Assembly (NCBI GenBank): GCA_902594655.1
Contig: CACJMW010000001.1
Coordinates: 1-64,000 of the forward strand
Direction of reading: 5' to 3'
Origin: an uncultured Pelagibacteraceae bacterium
GTDB lineage: Bacteria; Pseudomonadota; Alphaproteobacteria; Pelagibacterales; Pelagibacteraceae
DNA: 64,000 nucleotides
The notes beneath the pieces were generated by a model. It worked only from the letters and a program-made list of their open reading frames with translations. It ran no database searches and was not told the DNA's origin. The position numbers were made by a program, and so were the translations under genes. This document shows positions 1 through 8,853 of the stretch, one piece after another (position 1 is the first letter of the stretch; the number at the start of each line of letters is the position of its first letter).

Positions 1-345
1 GATTCTCCAGAATTTCAAACTACAGATCAATTTTCTGTAATGTGGTCTTCGGCTTTAGCACATTGTCAAAAAAGATTTGAAGGTAAATCTAATTTATATA
101 GAAAAGGACCATCTGGAGGCTTAGGTTGTTTAACACCAGACTCCTTTCCAATTTTTGATAGATTTTGTGAAAACGTTTATATGATTGCAGATGCTAACCA
201 TGGTTATAAAATGATTGGTGTTGGGCATTTAGTTGCGCAAGAGATTTTAGGTACTGAAAGTGATTTGTTGAAGCCTTTTCGATTCAATCGATACGCGAAA
301 GGTGAATTGCACCCTACTTCGAACAGTCCGTTCCCGTGGAGCTAG
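1..345 (+). CDS. FAD-dependent oxidoreductase (DAO family), C-terminal part, truncated by window edge
   Basis: Frame open from base 1 (DSPEFQTTDQFSVMWSSALAHC...); C-terminus ...NHGYKMIGVG...ELHPTSNSPFPWS* typical of DAO-type FAD oxidoreductases. Confidence 0.75.
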   Translation, partial: DSPEFQTTDQFSVMWSSALAHCQKRFEGKSNLYRKGPSGGLGCLTPDSFPIFDRFCENVYMIADANHGYKMIGVGHLVAQEILGTESDLLKPFRFNRYAKGELHPTSNSPFPWS

Positions 346-346
346 G

Positions 347-374
347 TTTATCTCGTAGACAGATAAATTTTTTT
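347..374 (+). terminator. Terminator-like hairpin between FAD oxidoreductase and GS-like gene
   Basis: tttatct-cgtagac-agataaa followed by T7, directly after the TAG at 343-345; stem is short and AT-rich. Confidence 0.5.
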
Positions 375-412
375 CAGTTAACTTTTTGTATCTAAAAAAG
401 TTAAGGGGGAAA

Positions 413-1882
413 ATGACCGATCTAGAAAAACATGTTAACAGTCCAGGTAGAGACAAACTTGTAAAAAAAGTAAGAGAAAAAATTAACGAATTAGGAATAA
501 CTTATATTTACTATCAATTTATTTCTGTAACAGGAAGAGTTGTTGGAAAAGGAATTCCAGCAGACCATTGGGAAAGAACTGCAGAAAAAGGATTTCAATT
601 AGTATACGGAGCAACAGCTAACTTATTTTTAGATCGTCATAATAATTATATTGGATACGGACCTGAAGCTATGGAGCTTGTGGGAATTCCTGATCCTGAA
701 ACTTTTTGTCAATTACCATGGGATAAAAGAGTTGGAAGAGTTTTTGTAACTTGTTTTAGAAACAGAGAAGAGAGAAATAATCCTGGCGGTCATTTAACAT
801 CTGATTGCAGAGGAAATTTAAGAATCTTCATGGATGAATTTCAAAAGAAACATGGCTTAGAACTTAGAGTTGGAACCGAGCCAGAAATGATGTGGTTAAC
901 AAGAAATGAAGATGGAACTCCTACTGGAAAAGGTTTTTCTAAACCATTCTGTTATCATATTGATCAATTTGAGTCATTAAGACCTGTATTTATGAAAGTT
1001 ATTGAGTATGCAAAAGCGATGGGGCTCGATATGATTCAAGGTGACCATGAAGATGCTCCGGGACAATTAGAATTGAACTGGACTTATGACAATGTTTTAA
1101 GAAATGCAGATAGACTTTCAACATACAGACAGATATGCGCACAGGTTGCTAGAGAACATAACTTAATAGCTTGTTTTATGACAAAACCTTTTATGGGTGT
1201 TTCAGCAAGTGGTTGTCATACTAATATGTCGTTATGGAAAGGTGGAAAGATTTCTGTAAATAAACTAGGTAATAAAAAATTACCAGGGGTAGAAGAAGTC
1301 TTTAGCTATGTCTCAGGTGGTACAAATACATTCATGCCAGACACAAAAGATATGCAGCTACCAGGAAAAATTGGTTTGCAATCAATTGCGGGTATCATGA
1401 AACATTTACCTGCGTTAACAGCATTGGGATCTTCAACAGTAAACTCTTATAGAAGATTATGGGATCAAGGTTTCTGGGCACCAGTTTATGCTGACTGGGG
1501 ATATCAAAACAGAACTTGTGGTTTGAGAGTATCTGCGCCAGGCCGTTTTGAATATAGATCTGTTGACTCAATGCACAATCCTTATTTATTGGGTGCTGCG
1601 TTACTTAAAGCTTGTGATGAGGGAATTACTAAAAAAATGGTTCCTGCAAAACCTGAGTCTCGAAATATTTATGAAGCTCAGAAAGCCGGAAAAGATGTTA
1701 AGAAACTCCCGCTAAGTTTAGGAGAGGCTTTAGAAAGACTGTCAGAGGATGAGGTTATAAAATCAGCTATGCCAGATGAAATGTATAAAGTATTTCATTG
1801 GTATAAAAATGATGAGTGGGAAAGATTCCTTGGTGCAACAACACAATGGGATCTTGATACTTATCTTGACTGTTTACCTTAA
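413..1882 (+). CDS. Glutamine synthetase-like ligase (possible gamma-glutamylmethylamide synthetase family)
   Basis: ORF 386-1882; ATG at 413 preferred because it follows aaggggga SD; GS catalytic motifs (QGDHEDAPGQLELNW, NSYRRLWDQGFWAP, GRFEYRSVD); next to mgsABC-like genes. Confidence 0.8.
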   Translation: MTDLEKHVNSPGRDKLVKKVREKINELGITYIYYQFISVTGRVVGKGIPADHWERTAEKGFQLVYGATANLFLDRHNNYIGYGPEAMELVGIPDPETFCQLPWDKRVGRVFVTCFRNREERNNPGGHLTSDCRGNLRIFMDEFQKKHGLELRVGTEPEMMWLTRNEDGTPTGKGFSKPFCYHIDQFESLRPVFMKVIEYAKAMGLDMIQGDHEDAPGQLELNWTYDNVLRNADRLSTYRQICAQVAREHNLIACFMTKPFMGVSASGCHTNMSLWKGGKISVNKLGNKKLPGVEEVFSYVSGGTNTFMPDTKDMQLPGKIGLQSIAGIMKHLPALTALGSSTVNSYRRLWDQGFWAPVYADWGYQNRTCGLRVSAPGRFEYRSVDSMHNPYLLGAALLKACDEGITKKMVPAKPESRNIYEAQKAGKDVKKLPLSLGEALERLSEDEVIKSAMPDEMYKVFHWYKNDEWERFLGATTQWDLDTYLDCLP

Positions 1883-1902
1883 AAACATTAAAGGGGAAAT
1901 AT

Positions 1903-2844
1903 ATGTGCGGAATAGCTGGATTAATTCATAGAGGAAAATCTTCAAACGTTGGAAGTGAATTGCAACAAATGCTTCAAGCATTGAAGCATAGAGGGCCGGA
2001 CTCAACTGGTTATGCATTATATGCAGAAAATGATGGCAAGAATTTCATTATGAGATTTAAAGTAGGAGAAAATGTTGGTGAAGGTAGTACTTCAGTAAAC
2101 GAAGACGCCAGTGTTTACGATGAAAGAAAAAAACTAGTAGATCAAATGTTAAAGGAATTAGGAGCAAATATAGTAAAAGATGAAAAATTAACTCCATATT
2201 CTTATAGATATGAAATGCAATTTGATAAGGACTTGATGGAGTTTTCAAAAAAAATTGAAAGTATTAATGGAGTGGAAATTTTATCAATAGGAAAATCTTT
2301 AGAATTAATTAAAGATTTAGGCGATGCCGCTGCAGTTTCAGAAAGATATGGATTAGGTGATGTTAAAGGCACACATGCTATTGGACATGCAAGAATGGCA
2401 ACTGAATCAGGTGTAGATATTAAGTCAGCCCACCCTTTTTGGGGATACCCATTTAGCGATGTTTCTGTGGTTCATAACGGACAATTAACTAACTATTGGA
2501 ATAATAGAAGAGTTCTAGAAAATAAAGGCATGAGATTTATGTCTGAATGTGACTCAGAGTTAATCGCAGTGTATCTTGCTGAAAAAATGAGAAATGGTGC
2601 AACTTTAGAAGAAGGAATGAAAGACTCGTTAACTGGTTTAGATGGAGTGTTCACGTACTTTGTTGCAACTAAAGATTCATTGGGTATGGCTAAAGATACT
2701 ATGGCTGCAAAACCCTTAGTTCTTTATGAGTCAGATGATTTAGTAGCAATGGGATCAGAAGAAATTGCAATAAGATCAATTCTTCCACAAGAAATAGATA
2801 CTTATGATCCATTCGATGGAGAGGTAAAGGTATGGCGAATTTAA
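1903..2844 (+). CDS. mgsA: Class II glutamine amidotransferase-like protein, MgsA/GlxB-like
   Basis: N-terminal MCGIAGLIHRGKS (Cys2 nucleophile), KHRGPDS, HNGQLTNYW; overlaps next gene. Confidence 0.75.
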   Translation: MCGIAGLIHRGKSSNVGSELQQMLQALKHRGPDSTGYALYAENDGKNFIMRFKVGENVGEGSTSVNEDASVYDERKKLVDQMLKELGANIVKDEKLTPYSYRYEMQFDKDLMEFSKKIESINGVEILSIGKSLELIKDLGDAAAVSERYGLGDVKGTHAIGHARMATESGVDIKSAHPFWGYPFSDVSVVHNGQLTNYWNNRRVLENKGMRFMSECDSELIAVYLAEKMRNGATLEEGMKDSLTGLDGVFTYFVATKDSLGMAKDTMAAKPLVLYESDDLVAMGSEEIAIRSILPQEIDTYDPFDGEVKVWRI

Positions 2845-3686
2845 AAACTTCAGAAAAAAAAACAAAAGCCCAATCAATGGGACTTCATACCGAAGTCTTA
2901 ACTGGGAAAACTCAACAAAAATTCTTTAATCCTGATGAGGCTGAAAATTTCTACTATTGGGGAACATATGATGTAGATTTTAATAAAAGAACTGATCTTG
3001 ATGTTAAAGATTTAGATTGTAAAGAAGCGAACAGAAAAATTGATGATTTAATGAGTCAAGGTTATGGGACTATAGTAATTAAAAATCCACAAGGAAAACA
3101 CAGCTTAGGCGTAGGGATACTTAATAAACTAAATTTAATCTTTGAGGGTAGCTTAGGATATTTTGGTGTTGGCTCGATTGATGGACCTACTGTAAGAATA
3201 AATGGCAGAGTCGGTTGGTCTTGTGCAGAAAACATGATGGCAGGAAAGGTAGTTATTGAAAAAAATGCAGGGTCTTGCTTTGGGGCGGCTATAAGAGGAG
3301 GCGATCTTATTTGTAAAGGAAGTGTTGGTGCAAGAACAGGGATCGACCAAAAAGGCGGAACAATAATTATTGGCGGAGATGCAGGAGCATTTACGGGTTT
3401 CATGATGCAAAGAGGAAGAATAATAATTTTGGGTGATGTAGGCATAAACCTTGGAGACTCTATGTATGATGGGACTATTTATGTGGGTGGAAAAATAGGT
3501 TCATTTGGAAGTGATGCCGTAGAGTCGCCTATGACAAAAAGTGATATGGATTGGTTAAAAAGAAAACTTAAAGTAGCAGAAATCGGTGAAAATTTTGATA
3601 TGTCTAAAATGACAAAAGTAGTAGCTGGTAAAAAATTATGGAATTACGACGCATTAGAACCAACTGAGAAAAAAGGAGCTATATAA
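2832..3686 (+). CDS. mgsB: GXGXG (GltB C-terminal domain-like) protein, MgsB/GlxC-like
   Basis: Repeated GG/GD beta-helix pattern (VGARTGIDQKGGTIIIGGDAGAFTGFMMQRGRIIILGD); operon position. Confidence 0.75.
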   Translation: MANLKTSEKKTKAQSMGLHTEVLTGKTQQKFFNPDEAENFYYWGTYDVDFNKRTDLDVKDLDCKEANRKIDDLMSQGYGTIVIKNPQGKHSLGVGILNKLNLIFEGSLGYFGVGSIDGPTVRINGRVGWSCAENMMAGKVVIEKNAGSCFGAAIRGGDLICKGSVGARTGIDQKGGTIIIGGDAGAFTGFMMQRGRIIILGDVGINLGDSMYDGTIYVGGKIGSFGSDAVESPMTKSDMDWLKRKLKVAEIGENFDMSKMTKVVAGKKLWNYDALEPTEKKGAI

Positions 3687-3687
3687 A

Positions 3688-5085
3688 ATGGCAAAAAAAA
3701 AGAAAAATGGAAAATCAAACGGTCACTCTAACGGAAATGGTAAGAGTGAGTTTTCAAAAAGAAATAAAAGTTTATTAGGTTATAATTCAATTTTTACACC
3801 TGAAGTAATTGATGACATCCATATAAAAGCTCAGCTTGGAAGATACAGAATGAGAGGAATGGCTTTAATGAAAAAAATTCCTACATTTGATGATCTTGTG
3901 TTTTTGCCTGGAACTTTAACAAGATTTGTAATTGAAGGTTACAGAGAAAAGTGTGAAACAAAAACTGTTATTGGGCCAAGATGTGAAAATCCAATTGAAT
4001 TAGATATACCAGTTTATATTACTGGAATGAGTTTCGGTGCATTATCTTATGAGGCAAAAACTGCTTTAGCAAGAGGTGCTACGATGGCTGGAAGCGCAAC
4101 ATGCTCTGGTGAAGGTGGAATGATACCAGATGAGAGAAGATATTCAGAAAAATGGTACTATCAATGTATTCAATCAAGATATGGTTTTAATCCACATCAC
4201 GCTCAACTTGCAGATGGTATAGAAGTATTTATAGGACAAGGTCAAAAAGTTGGCATGGGAGGACACTTAATGGGTCAAAAGGTTACCGACCAAGTTGCTG
4301 AGATGAGATCACTTCCAGCTGGTATTGACCAAAGGTCACCAGCAAGACACCCTGATTGGCTAGGACCAGATGATCTTGCATTAAAGGTTCAGGAACTAAG
4401 AGAATTAACTAAAAATAAAGTACCAATCCAATTAAAACTTGGGGCCGCAAAAGTATATGACGATGTGCGTATGGCGGCTAAGTGTGATCCTGACTCGATT
4501 TACCTTGATGGAATGGAAGGATCAACTGGTGCTGGACCGCATATAGCTGCGGCTAATACAGGTATACCTGGAATTGCTGCTATAAGAGAAGCTAGAAGAG
4601 CAATAGATGATGTTGGAAAAACTGGAAAAGTTACGTTGATATATGCCGGCGGAGTTAGAGACGGTGCAGATATGGCAAAAGCACTTGCTTTAGGTGCAGA
4701 TGCAATAGCAATTGGAACAGGAGCAATGGTAGCTTTAAATTGTAATAAAGAAATACCTGAGTCAAATTTTGAAAAAGAAATGGGTGTTCCGGCTGGACAT
4801 TGCTATCATTGTCATACGGGAAGATGTCCAGTTGGTGTTGCAACACAGGATCCTAAATTAAGAAAAAGATTAAATCCAGATGAAGCAGCTTTAAGAGTAT
4901 ACAATTATTTACATGCAATGACCTTAGAAGCACAACTTCTTGCAAGAGCTTGTGGTAAAACAAATATACACTCTTTAGAGCCTGAGGATATGGCAGCTTT
5001 AACAATGGAAGCTTCTGCGCTTGCAAAAGTTCCATTATCAGGAACTAATCATACTGTTGGAGTTGATGACTTCCACAAAATATAG
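3688..5085 (+). CDS. mgsC: Glutamate synthase FMN-binding domain protein, MgsC/GlxD-like
   Basis: LKLGAAKVYDDVRMAAKCDPDSIYLDGMEGSTGAGP, HCYHCHTGRCPVGVATQD motifs of the GltS FMN domain and 3Fe-4S region. Confidence 0.85.
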   Translation: MAKKKKNGKSNGHSNGNGKSEFSKRNKSLLGYNSIFTPEVIDDIHIKAQLGRYRMRGMALMKKIPTFDDLVFLPGTLTRFVIEGYREKCETKTVIGPRCENPIELDIPVYITGMSFGALSYEAKTALARGATMAGSATCSGEGGMIPDERRYSEKWYYQCIQSRYGFNPHHAQLADGIEVFIGQGQKVGMGGHLMGQKVTDQVAEMRSLPAGIDQRSPARHPDWLGPDDLALKVQELRELTKNKVPIQLKLGAAKVYDDVRMAAKCDPDSIYLDGMEGSTGAGPHIAAANTGIPGIAAIREARRAIDDVGKTGKVTLIYAGGVRDGADMAKALALGADAIAIGTGAMVALNCNKEIPESNFEKEMGVPAGHCYHCHTGRCPVGVATQDPKLRKRLNPDEAALRVYNYLHAMTLEAQLLARACGKTNIHSLEPEDMAALTMEASALAKVPLSGTNHTVGVDDFHKI

Positions 5086-5093
5086 GAAATTAA

Positions 5094-5504
5094 ATGGCAA
5101 AGAAAAAAAATAAACCAAAGAAAAAAGAAAAAGAAGTAAAAGGTCAATTAGGAAAGAAAAAAGAGACTGCTAGAGAAAAAATGATTGGTCAAACTATTGG
5201 TTATCGTTACGATGTTAACCTGTTGCCTGATTACGCTAGATTAACTCCTTTCTTGAAAAAATATATAGAAGCAATGGGTTGGGATGATCTCAACTGGTTA
5301 GAAGACGTACATATGGGATATGAAGAAGATAGACCTGCTGTTTTTGATAGAAATGCAAACGGATGGGTTACAATTCCTAAAAAAATAAAATTACCTAATA
5401 ATCAGCAAGATAGAGATATGATTGCAAGAGAATTGTTGGTAAAATTTCAAATGTCTCCAAATCATCCTTTGGTTGATCTAAAAAAAGCATATAGAAAATT
5501 TTAA
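5094..5504 (+). CDS. Hypothetical protein with Lys-rich N-terminus, in the mgs-like operon
   Basis: 136 aa ORF 8 nt after mgsC, no family recognised; same strand and spacing as operon. Confidence 0.65.
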   Translation: MAKKKNKPKKKEKEVKGQLGKKKETAREKMIGQTIGYRYDVNLLPDYARLTPFLKKYIEAMGWDDLNWLEDVHMGYEEDRPAVFDRNANGWVTIPKKIKLPNNQQDRDMIARELLVKFQMSPNHPLVDLKKAYRKF

Positions 5505-5681
5505 AATCAAAAAATTATTTAGTTCTAGTATTAGTTGATTAATAATCAATTTTATCAACTAAAATGTATCTTTTTAGTGTTGTTATTAGTTTTTCAATAA
5601 AATAAATTTAACAAAAGTTTAGGTATGCGGAAATATTATTAAAGCATTCTTAAATTTGTAAATTAAAGGGAGGAAAGCACG

Positions 5682-7082
5682 ATGACTGATCAACTTAGTG
5701 CATTGACGACCATATTTACTGAATTCTACTATTGGGTAACTGTAGTACTTATGTTCCTAATTCACGTAGGTTTCTGTATGTATGAGGTTGGAGCCTCTAG
5801 ATATAAACATCACCAACATACATTGATGAAGAATACAATGTTAATACCATTGGTTACAATAACATGGTTCTTTTTTGGTTGGTGGATATATTGGGCGTTT
5901 CCAACAGGACCGGGTTTAGCACCTTCTATTATGAACGAAAGTGCAGCATTGATTACGGACGAGTCCGCATTTAGTGCAACTTGGTATACTGCTACAAGTG
6001 ATTTAATGGCAATAAACCTTAACGACCACATAAGCGGTGTGTTCTGGGCGGCATTTCTATTATTTTCATGGACAGCAGCTTCAATCGTTTCAGGTGCTGT
6101 AATTGAAAGAATTACAACATTTGCATTTGGTATCTTGGCAATAGCTATTGGTTCAGTATTCTGGACAATAGATGCTGCATGGGGATGGCATTTCGACGGT
6201 TGGATGTTAAAAATATTAGGTTATCACGATGCTTATGCATCGGGAGTAATTCACGCAATAGCAGGAGGATTTGCTCTTGGAATTCTATGTGTATTAGGAC
6301 CAAGAATAGGAAAATTCTCATCTAGCGGAGAACCTAGAAATATAGGACCAAGAAATCCTTGGTTAGTAACAGTAGGATTATTTTTAATTTATACTGGTTT
6401 CTGGGGTTTTTATGCAGCGTGTAATATTCCAATCTATGATTTAGGACCTGAATATGGAATGGAAGGAGTAACATTCTGGACGGCAACAAACATTTATGTA
6501 ACGCCTACTACTTTAAGTGGTATTACATTTAACTTCTTGATGTCACTATCGGGAGGATTGTTGGCCGGATATGTTATATCTAAAGGTGATCCTTTCTGGA
6601 CATATTCAAGTGGACTAGCTGGAGTGATCTGTGCATCTGCAGGTAACGACTTATATCACCCTATCCAATCTATGATTATTGGAATGATTGGTGTTTGGGT
6701 TGCTTACAAACTGCATTATTGGGTTGAACGTAAGTTCAAAATTGATGATGCTGTTGGAGCAGTTGCTGTTCACGGTTATGCTGGTTTCGTAGGACTAGTT
6801 ATTTGTGGTTTCGTTCTAAATGGTTATCCTTCATCTGGTTACAGTGTTGGAGCTATGTGGGATGGAACAACATATGCAGCTATTAATCCTTTAGGGCAAT
6901 TTTTAGGTGCAATAATTATGTTCTTCGTTCTAGGGTTTTTACCTGGCTACATAATTGCTAGAGTACTTCACGGTATGGGCAAATTAAGAATACCAAGAGA
7001 AGTAGAATTAGCAGGTCTAGATTATCAAATATTAGAGGATGCGAGCAGTGATGAAAAAGCCGTCGCATCATCTTCAAGGTAA
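5682..7082 (+). CDS. amt: Ammonium transporter (Amt family)
   Basis: Multi-TM; ...FLIHVGFCMYEVGASRYKH..., DDAVGAVAVHGYAGFVG; SD aaagggagg upstream. Confidence 0.9.
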   Translation: MTDQLSALTTIFTEFYYWVTVVLMFLIHVGFCMYEVGASRYKHHQHTLMKNTMLIPLVTITWFFFGWWIYWAFPTGPGLAPSIMNESAALITDESAFSATWYTATSDLMAINLNDHISGVFWAAFLLFSWTAASIVSGAVIERITTFAFGILAIAIGSVFWTIDAAWGWHFDGWMLKILGYHDAYASGVIHAIAGGFALGILCVLGPRIGKFSSSGEPRNIGPRNPWLVTVGLFLIYTGFWGFYAACNIPIYDLGPEYGMEGVTFWTATNIYVTPTTLSGITFNFLMSLSGGLLAGYVISKGDPFWTYSSGLAGVICASAGNDLYHPIQSMIIGMIGVWVAYKLHYWVERKFKIDDAVGAVAVHGYAGFVGLVICGFVLNGYPSSGYSVGAMWDGTTYAAINPLGQFLGAIIMFFVLGFLPGYIIARVLHGMGKLRIPREVELAGLDYQILEDASSDEKAVASSSR

Positions 7083-7094
7083 AGGAGGTTAACT

Positions 7095-7316
7095 ATGGCT
7101 ACAGTAAGTAACTGGATAGATCATCTGAGTGCCTCTGAAGTTGCAGGGGCAGTTTACCCAGGAGTTGGTTCTGAGGGTATTCTTGTAATTGTTGGTATTG
7201 TAATTTGGATAGGCTGGCATGTTATTTCAAGCATGCAAGAGTCTAACAAAATGAATGATATCGCAAGAAGAAGACCTGGAAAAGATGACTGGAAAAGCAA
7301 CACACCTGACTGGTAA
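7095..7316 (+). CDS. Small single-TM protein adjacent to Amt
   Basis: 73 aa, hydrophobic GILVIVGIVIWIGWHVI; ATG 9 nt after aaaggagg. Confidence 0.65.
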   Translation: MATVSNWIDHLSASEVAGAVYPGVGSEGILVIVGIVIWIGWHVISSMQESNKMNDIARRRPGKDDWKSNTPDW

Positions 7317-7360
7317 ATAATAGGTCTTGAGGGCGCATTAAAATGCGCCCTCTTCAAAAG

Positions 7361-7519
7361 ATGGAAGAAAATAATCAAAAAGGACAAGAAAACAAAACAC
7401 CAAGTAAAATGGCTAGGCTAGCTTGGCCTAAAGCCAAGTATGGTGTTATAATTGCAATAATAATAATTGTGGTGGTAAATTTAATATATTACAAAGATGT
7501 AATAAAAAGTTTTTTTTAG
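7361..7519 (+). CDS. Very small single-TM protein (52 aa), below the supplied ORF cutoff
   Basis: My translation: MEENNQKGQENKTPSKMARLAWPKAKYGVIIAIIIIVVVNLIYYKDVIKSFF*; fills the gap before the ATG at 7522; alternative in-frame ATG at 7343. Confidence 0.55.
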   Translation: MEENNQKGQENKTPSKMARLAWPKAKYGVIIAIIIIVVVNLIYYKDVIKSFF

Positions 7520-7521
7520 AA

Positions 7522-8847
7522 ATGTCAAAAAATCTTTCAAGAATTGCAAAACAAAAAAAAATAAAATACTTTCTTATTAGTTTTGTAGATTTATTTGGAG
7601 TTTTAAGATCTAAACTTGTTCCAGCAAGAGCGATTGGTGAAATGCAAAAAAATGGAGCTGGTTTTGCTGGTTTTGCTACTTGGTTAGATATGACTCCAGC
7701 AGATACTGATATGTTTGCAATTCCTGATCCAGATAGTTTAATTATTTTACCTTGGAATAGAGAGGTCGGATGGTTAGCTTCTGATTTATGGATGGATGGA
7801 AAGCCTGTGGATGCATCTCCAAGAATAATGCTTAAAAAACAAATAGAAAAATTATCTAAAAGAAATTTAAAAATGAAATCAGGTGTGGAATGTGAATATT
7901 TTTTATTGTCTGAAGATGGAAAATCAATATCAGACCCAAAAGATATACAGTCAAAACCATGCTATGATCAATCCGCATTAATGAGAAGATATGAATTAAT
8001 TAAAGAAATTTGCGATTGTATGATTGAACTTGGATGGAACCCATATCAAAACGATCATGAGGATGCCAATGGACAATTTGAGATGAATTGGGATTATTCA
8101 GATAGTTTAATCACGGCTGATAGACATACATTCTTTAAATTTATGGTTAAATCTTTAGCTGAAAAACATGGATTAAGAGCAACTTTTATGCCTAAACCAT
8201 TCACAAACTTAACAGGAAACGGTTGTCATGCTCACATTTCTTTATGGGATGGTAAGTCAAATAAATTTTTAGAAAAAGGAGATAGGTTAGGTTTAAGTAA
8301 ATTGGCATATAATTTTTTAGGTGGAATAATAAAAAACGCAACATCATTAGCTGCATTCTTTAATCCAACAATCAATAGTTACAGGAGGATAAATGCACCA
8401 CCAACAAAATCAGGTGCAAGTTGGTCTCCAAGTAGTATTTCTTATACTGGAAACAACAGAACTCATATGATTAGAGTCCCAGATCCAGGAAGGTTTGAGC
8501 TTAGATTGATGGATGGATCATCAAATCCATATTTGCTTCAAGCAGGAGTTATGGCCGCAGGACTAGATGGTATAAATAATAAAACTGATCCAGGAGAACC
8601 ATTATTTTGTAATATGTACACAGATCATAAAAATTATCCAAATTTAGAAAGGCTTCCAAATGAACTTGAGGAATCTTTAGAAAATTTAGAGAATAACAAA
8701 ATATTAAGAGAAGCTTTTGGAGAAAAAGTAATTTTAAGCTACGTAAAACTTAAAAAACAAGAGATAGAGTCTTTTGATAATGAAGAAAGATTCGACAAAA
8801 GGTCACCCATAACATCTTGGGAAAGAAATAATAGTTTAGACTGCTAA
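7522..8847 (+). CDS. Glutamine synthetase type III / GlnT-GMAS-like ligase (second copy)
   Basis: NDHEDANGQFEMNWDYSDSLITADRH, NSYRRINAPPTKSGASWSP, GRFELRLMDGSSNPYL. Confidence 0.8.
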   Translation: MSKNLSRIAKQKKIKYFLISFVDLFGVLRSKLVPARAIGEMQKNGAGFAGFATWLDMTPADTDMFAIPDPDSLIILPWNREVGWLASDLWMDGKPVDASPRIMLKKQIEKLSKRNLKMKSGVECEYFLLSEDGKSISDPKDIQSKPCYDQSALMRRYELIKEICDCMIELGWNPYQNDHEDANGQFEMNWDYSDSLITADRHTFFKFMVKSLAEKHGLRATFMPKPFTNLTGNGCHAHISLWDGKSNKFLEKGDRLGLSKLAYNFLGGIIKNATSLAAFFNPTINSYRRINAPPTKSGASWSPSSISYTGNNRTHMIRVPDPGRFELRLMDGSSNPYLLQAGVMAAGLDGINNKTDPGEPLFCNMYTDHKNYPNLERLPNELEESLENLENNKILREAFGEKVILSYVKLKKQEIESFDNEERFDKRSPITSWERNNSLDC

Positions 8848-8853
8848 TAACTA

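Noticed and set aside
295-345. Reverse-strand gaagtaggg/gaacgg strings resembling pieces of the glnA (glutamine) RNA motif near a GS-like gene
   Set aside because: Wrong strand for the downstream gene and fully explained by the conserved coding sequence LHPTSNSPFPWS of the oxidoreductase.
3062-3445. 127-aa antisense ORF inside mgsB, with similar antisense ORFs elsewhere (18421-19008, 56174-56692, 63443-63766)
   Set aside because: Low-complexity translations opposite strong conserved coding frames, no SD or family resemblance; expected by-products of codon bias.
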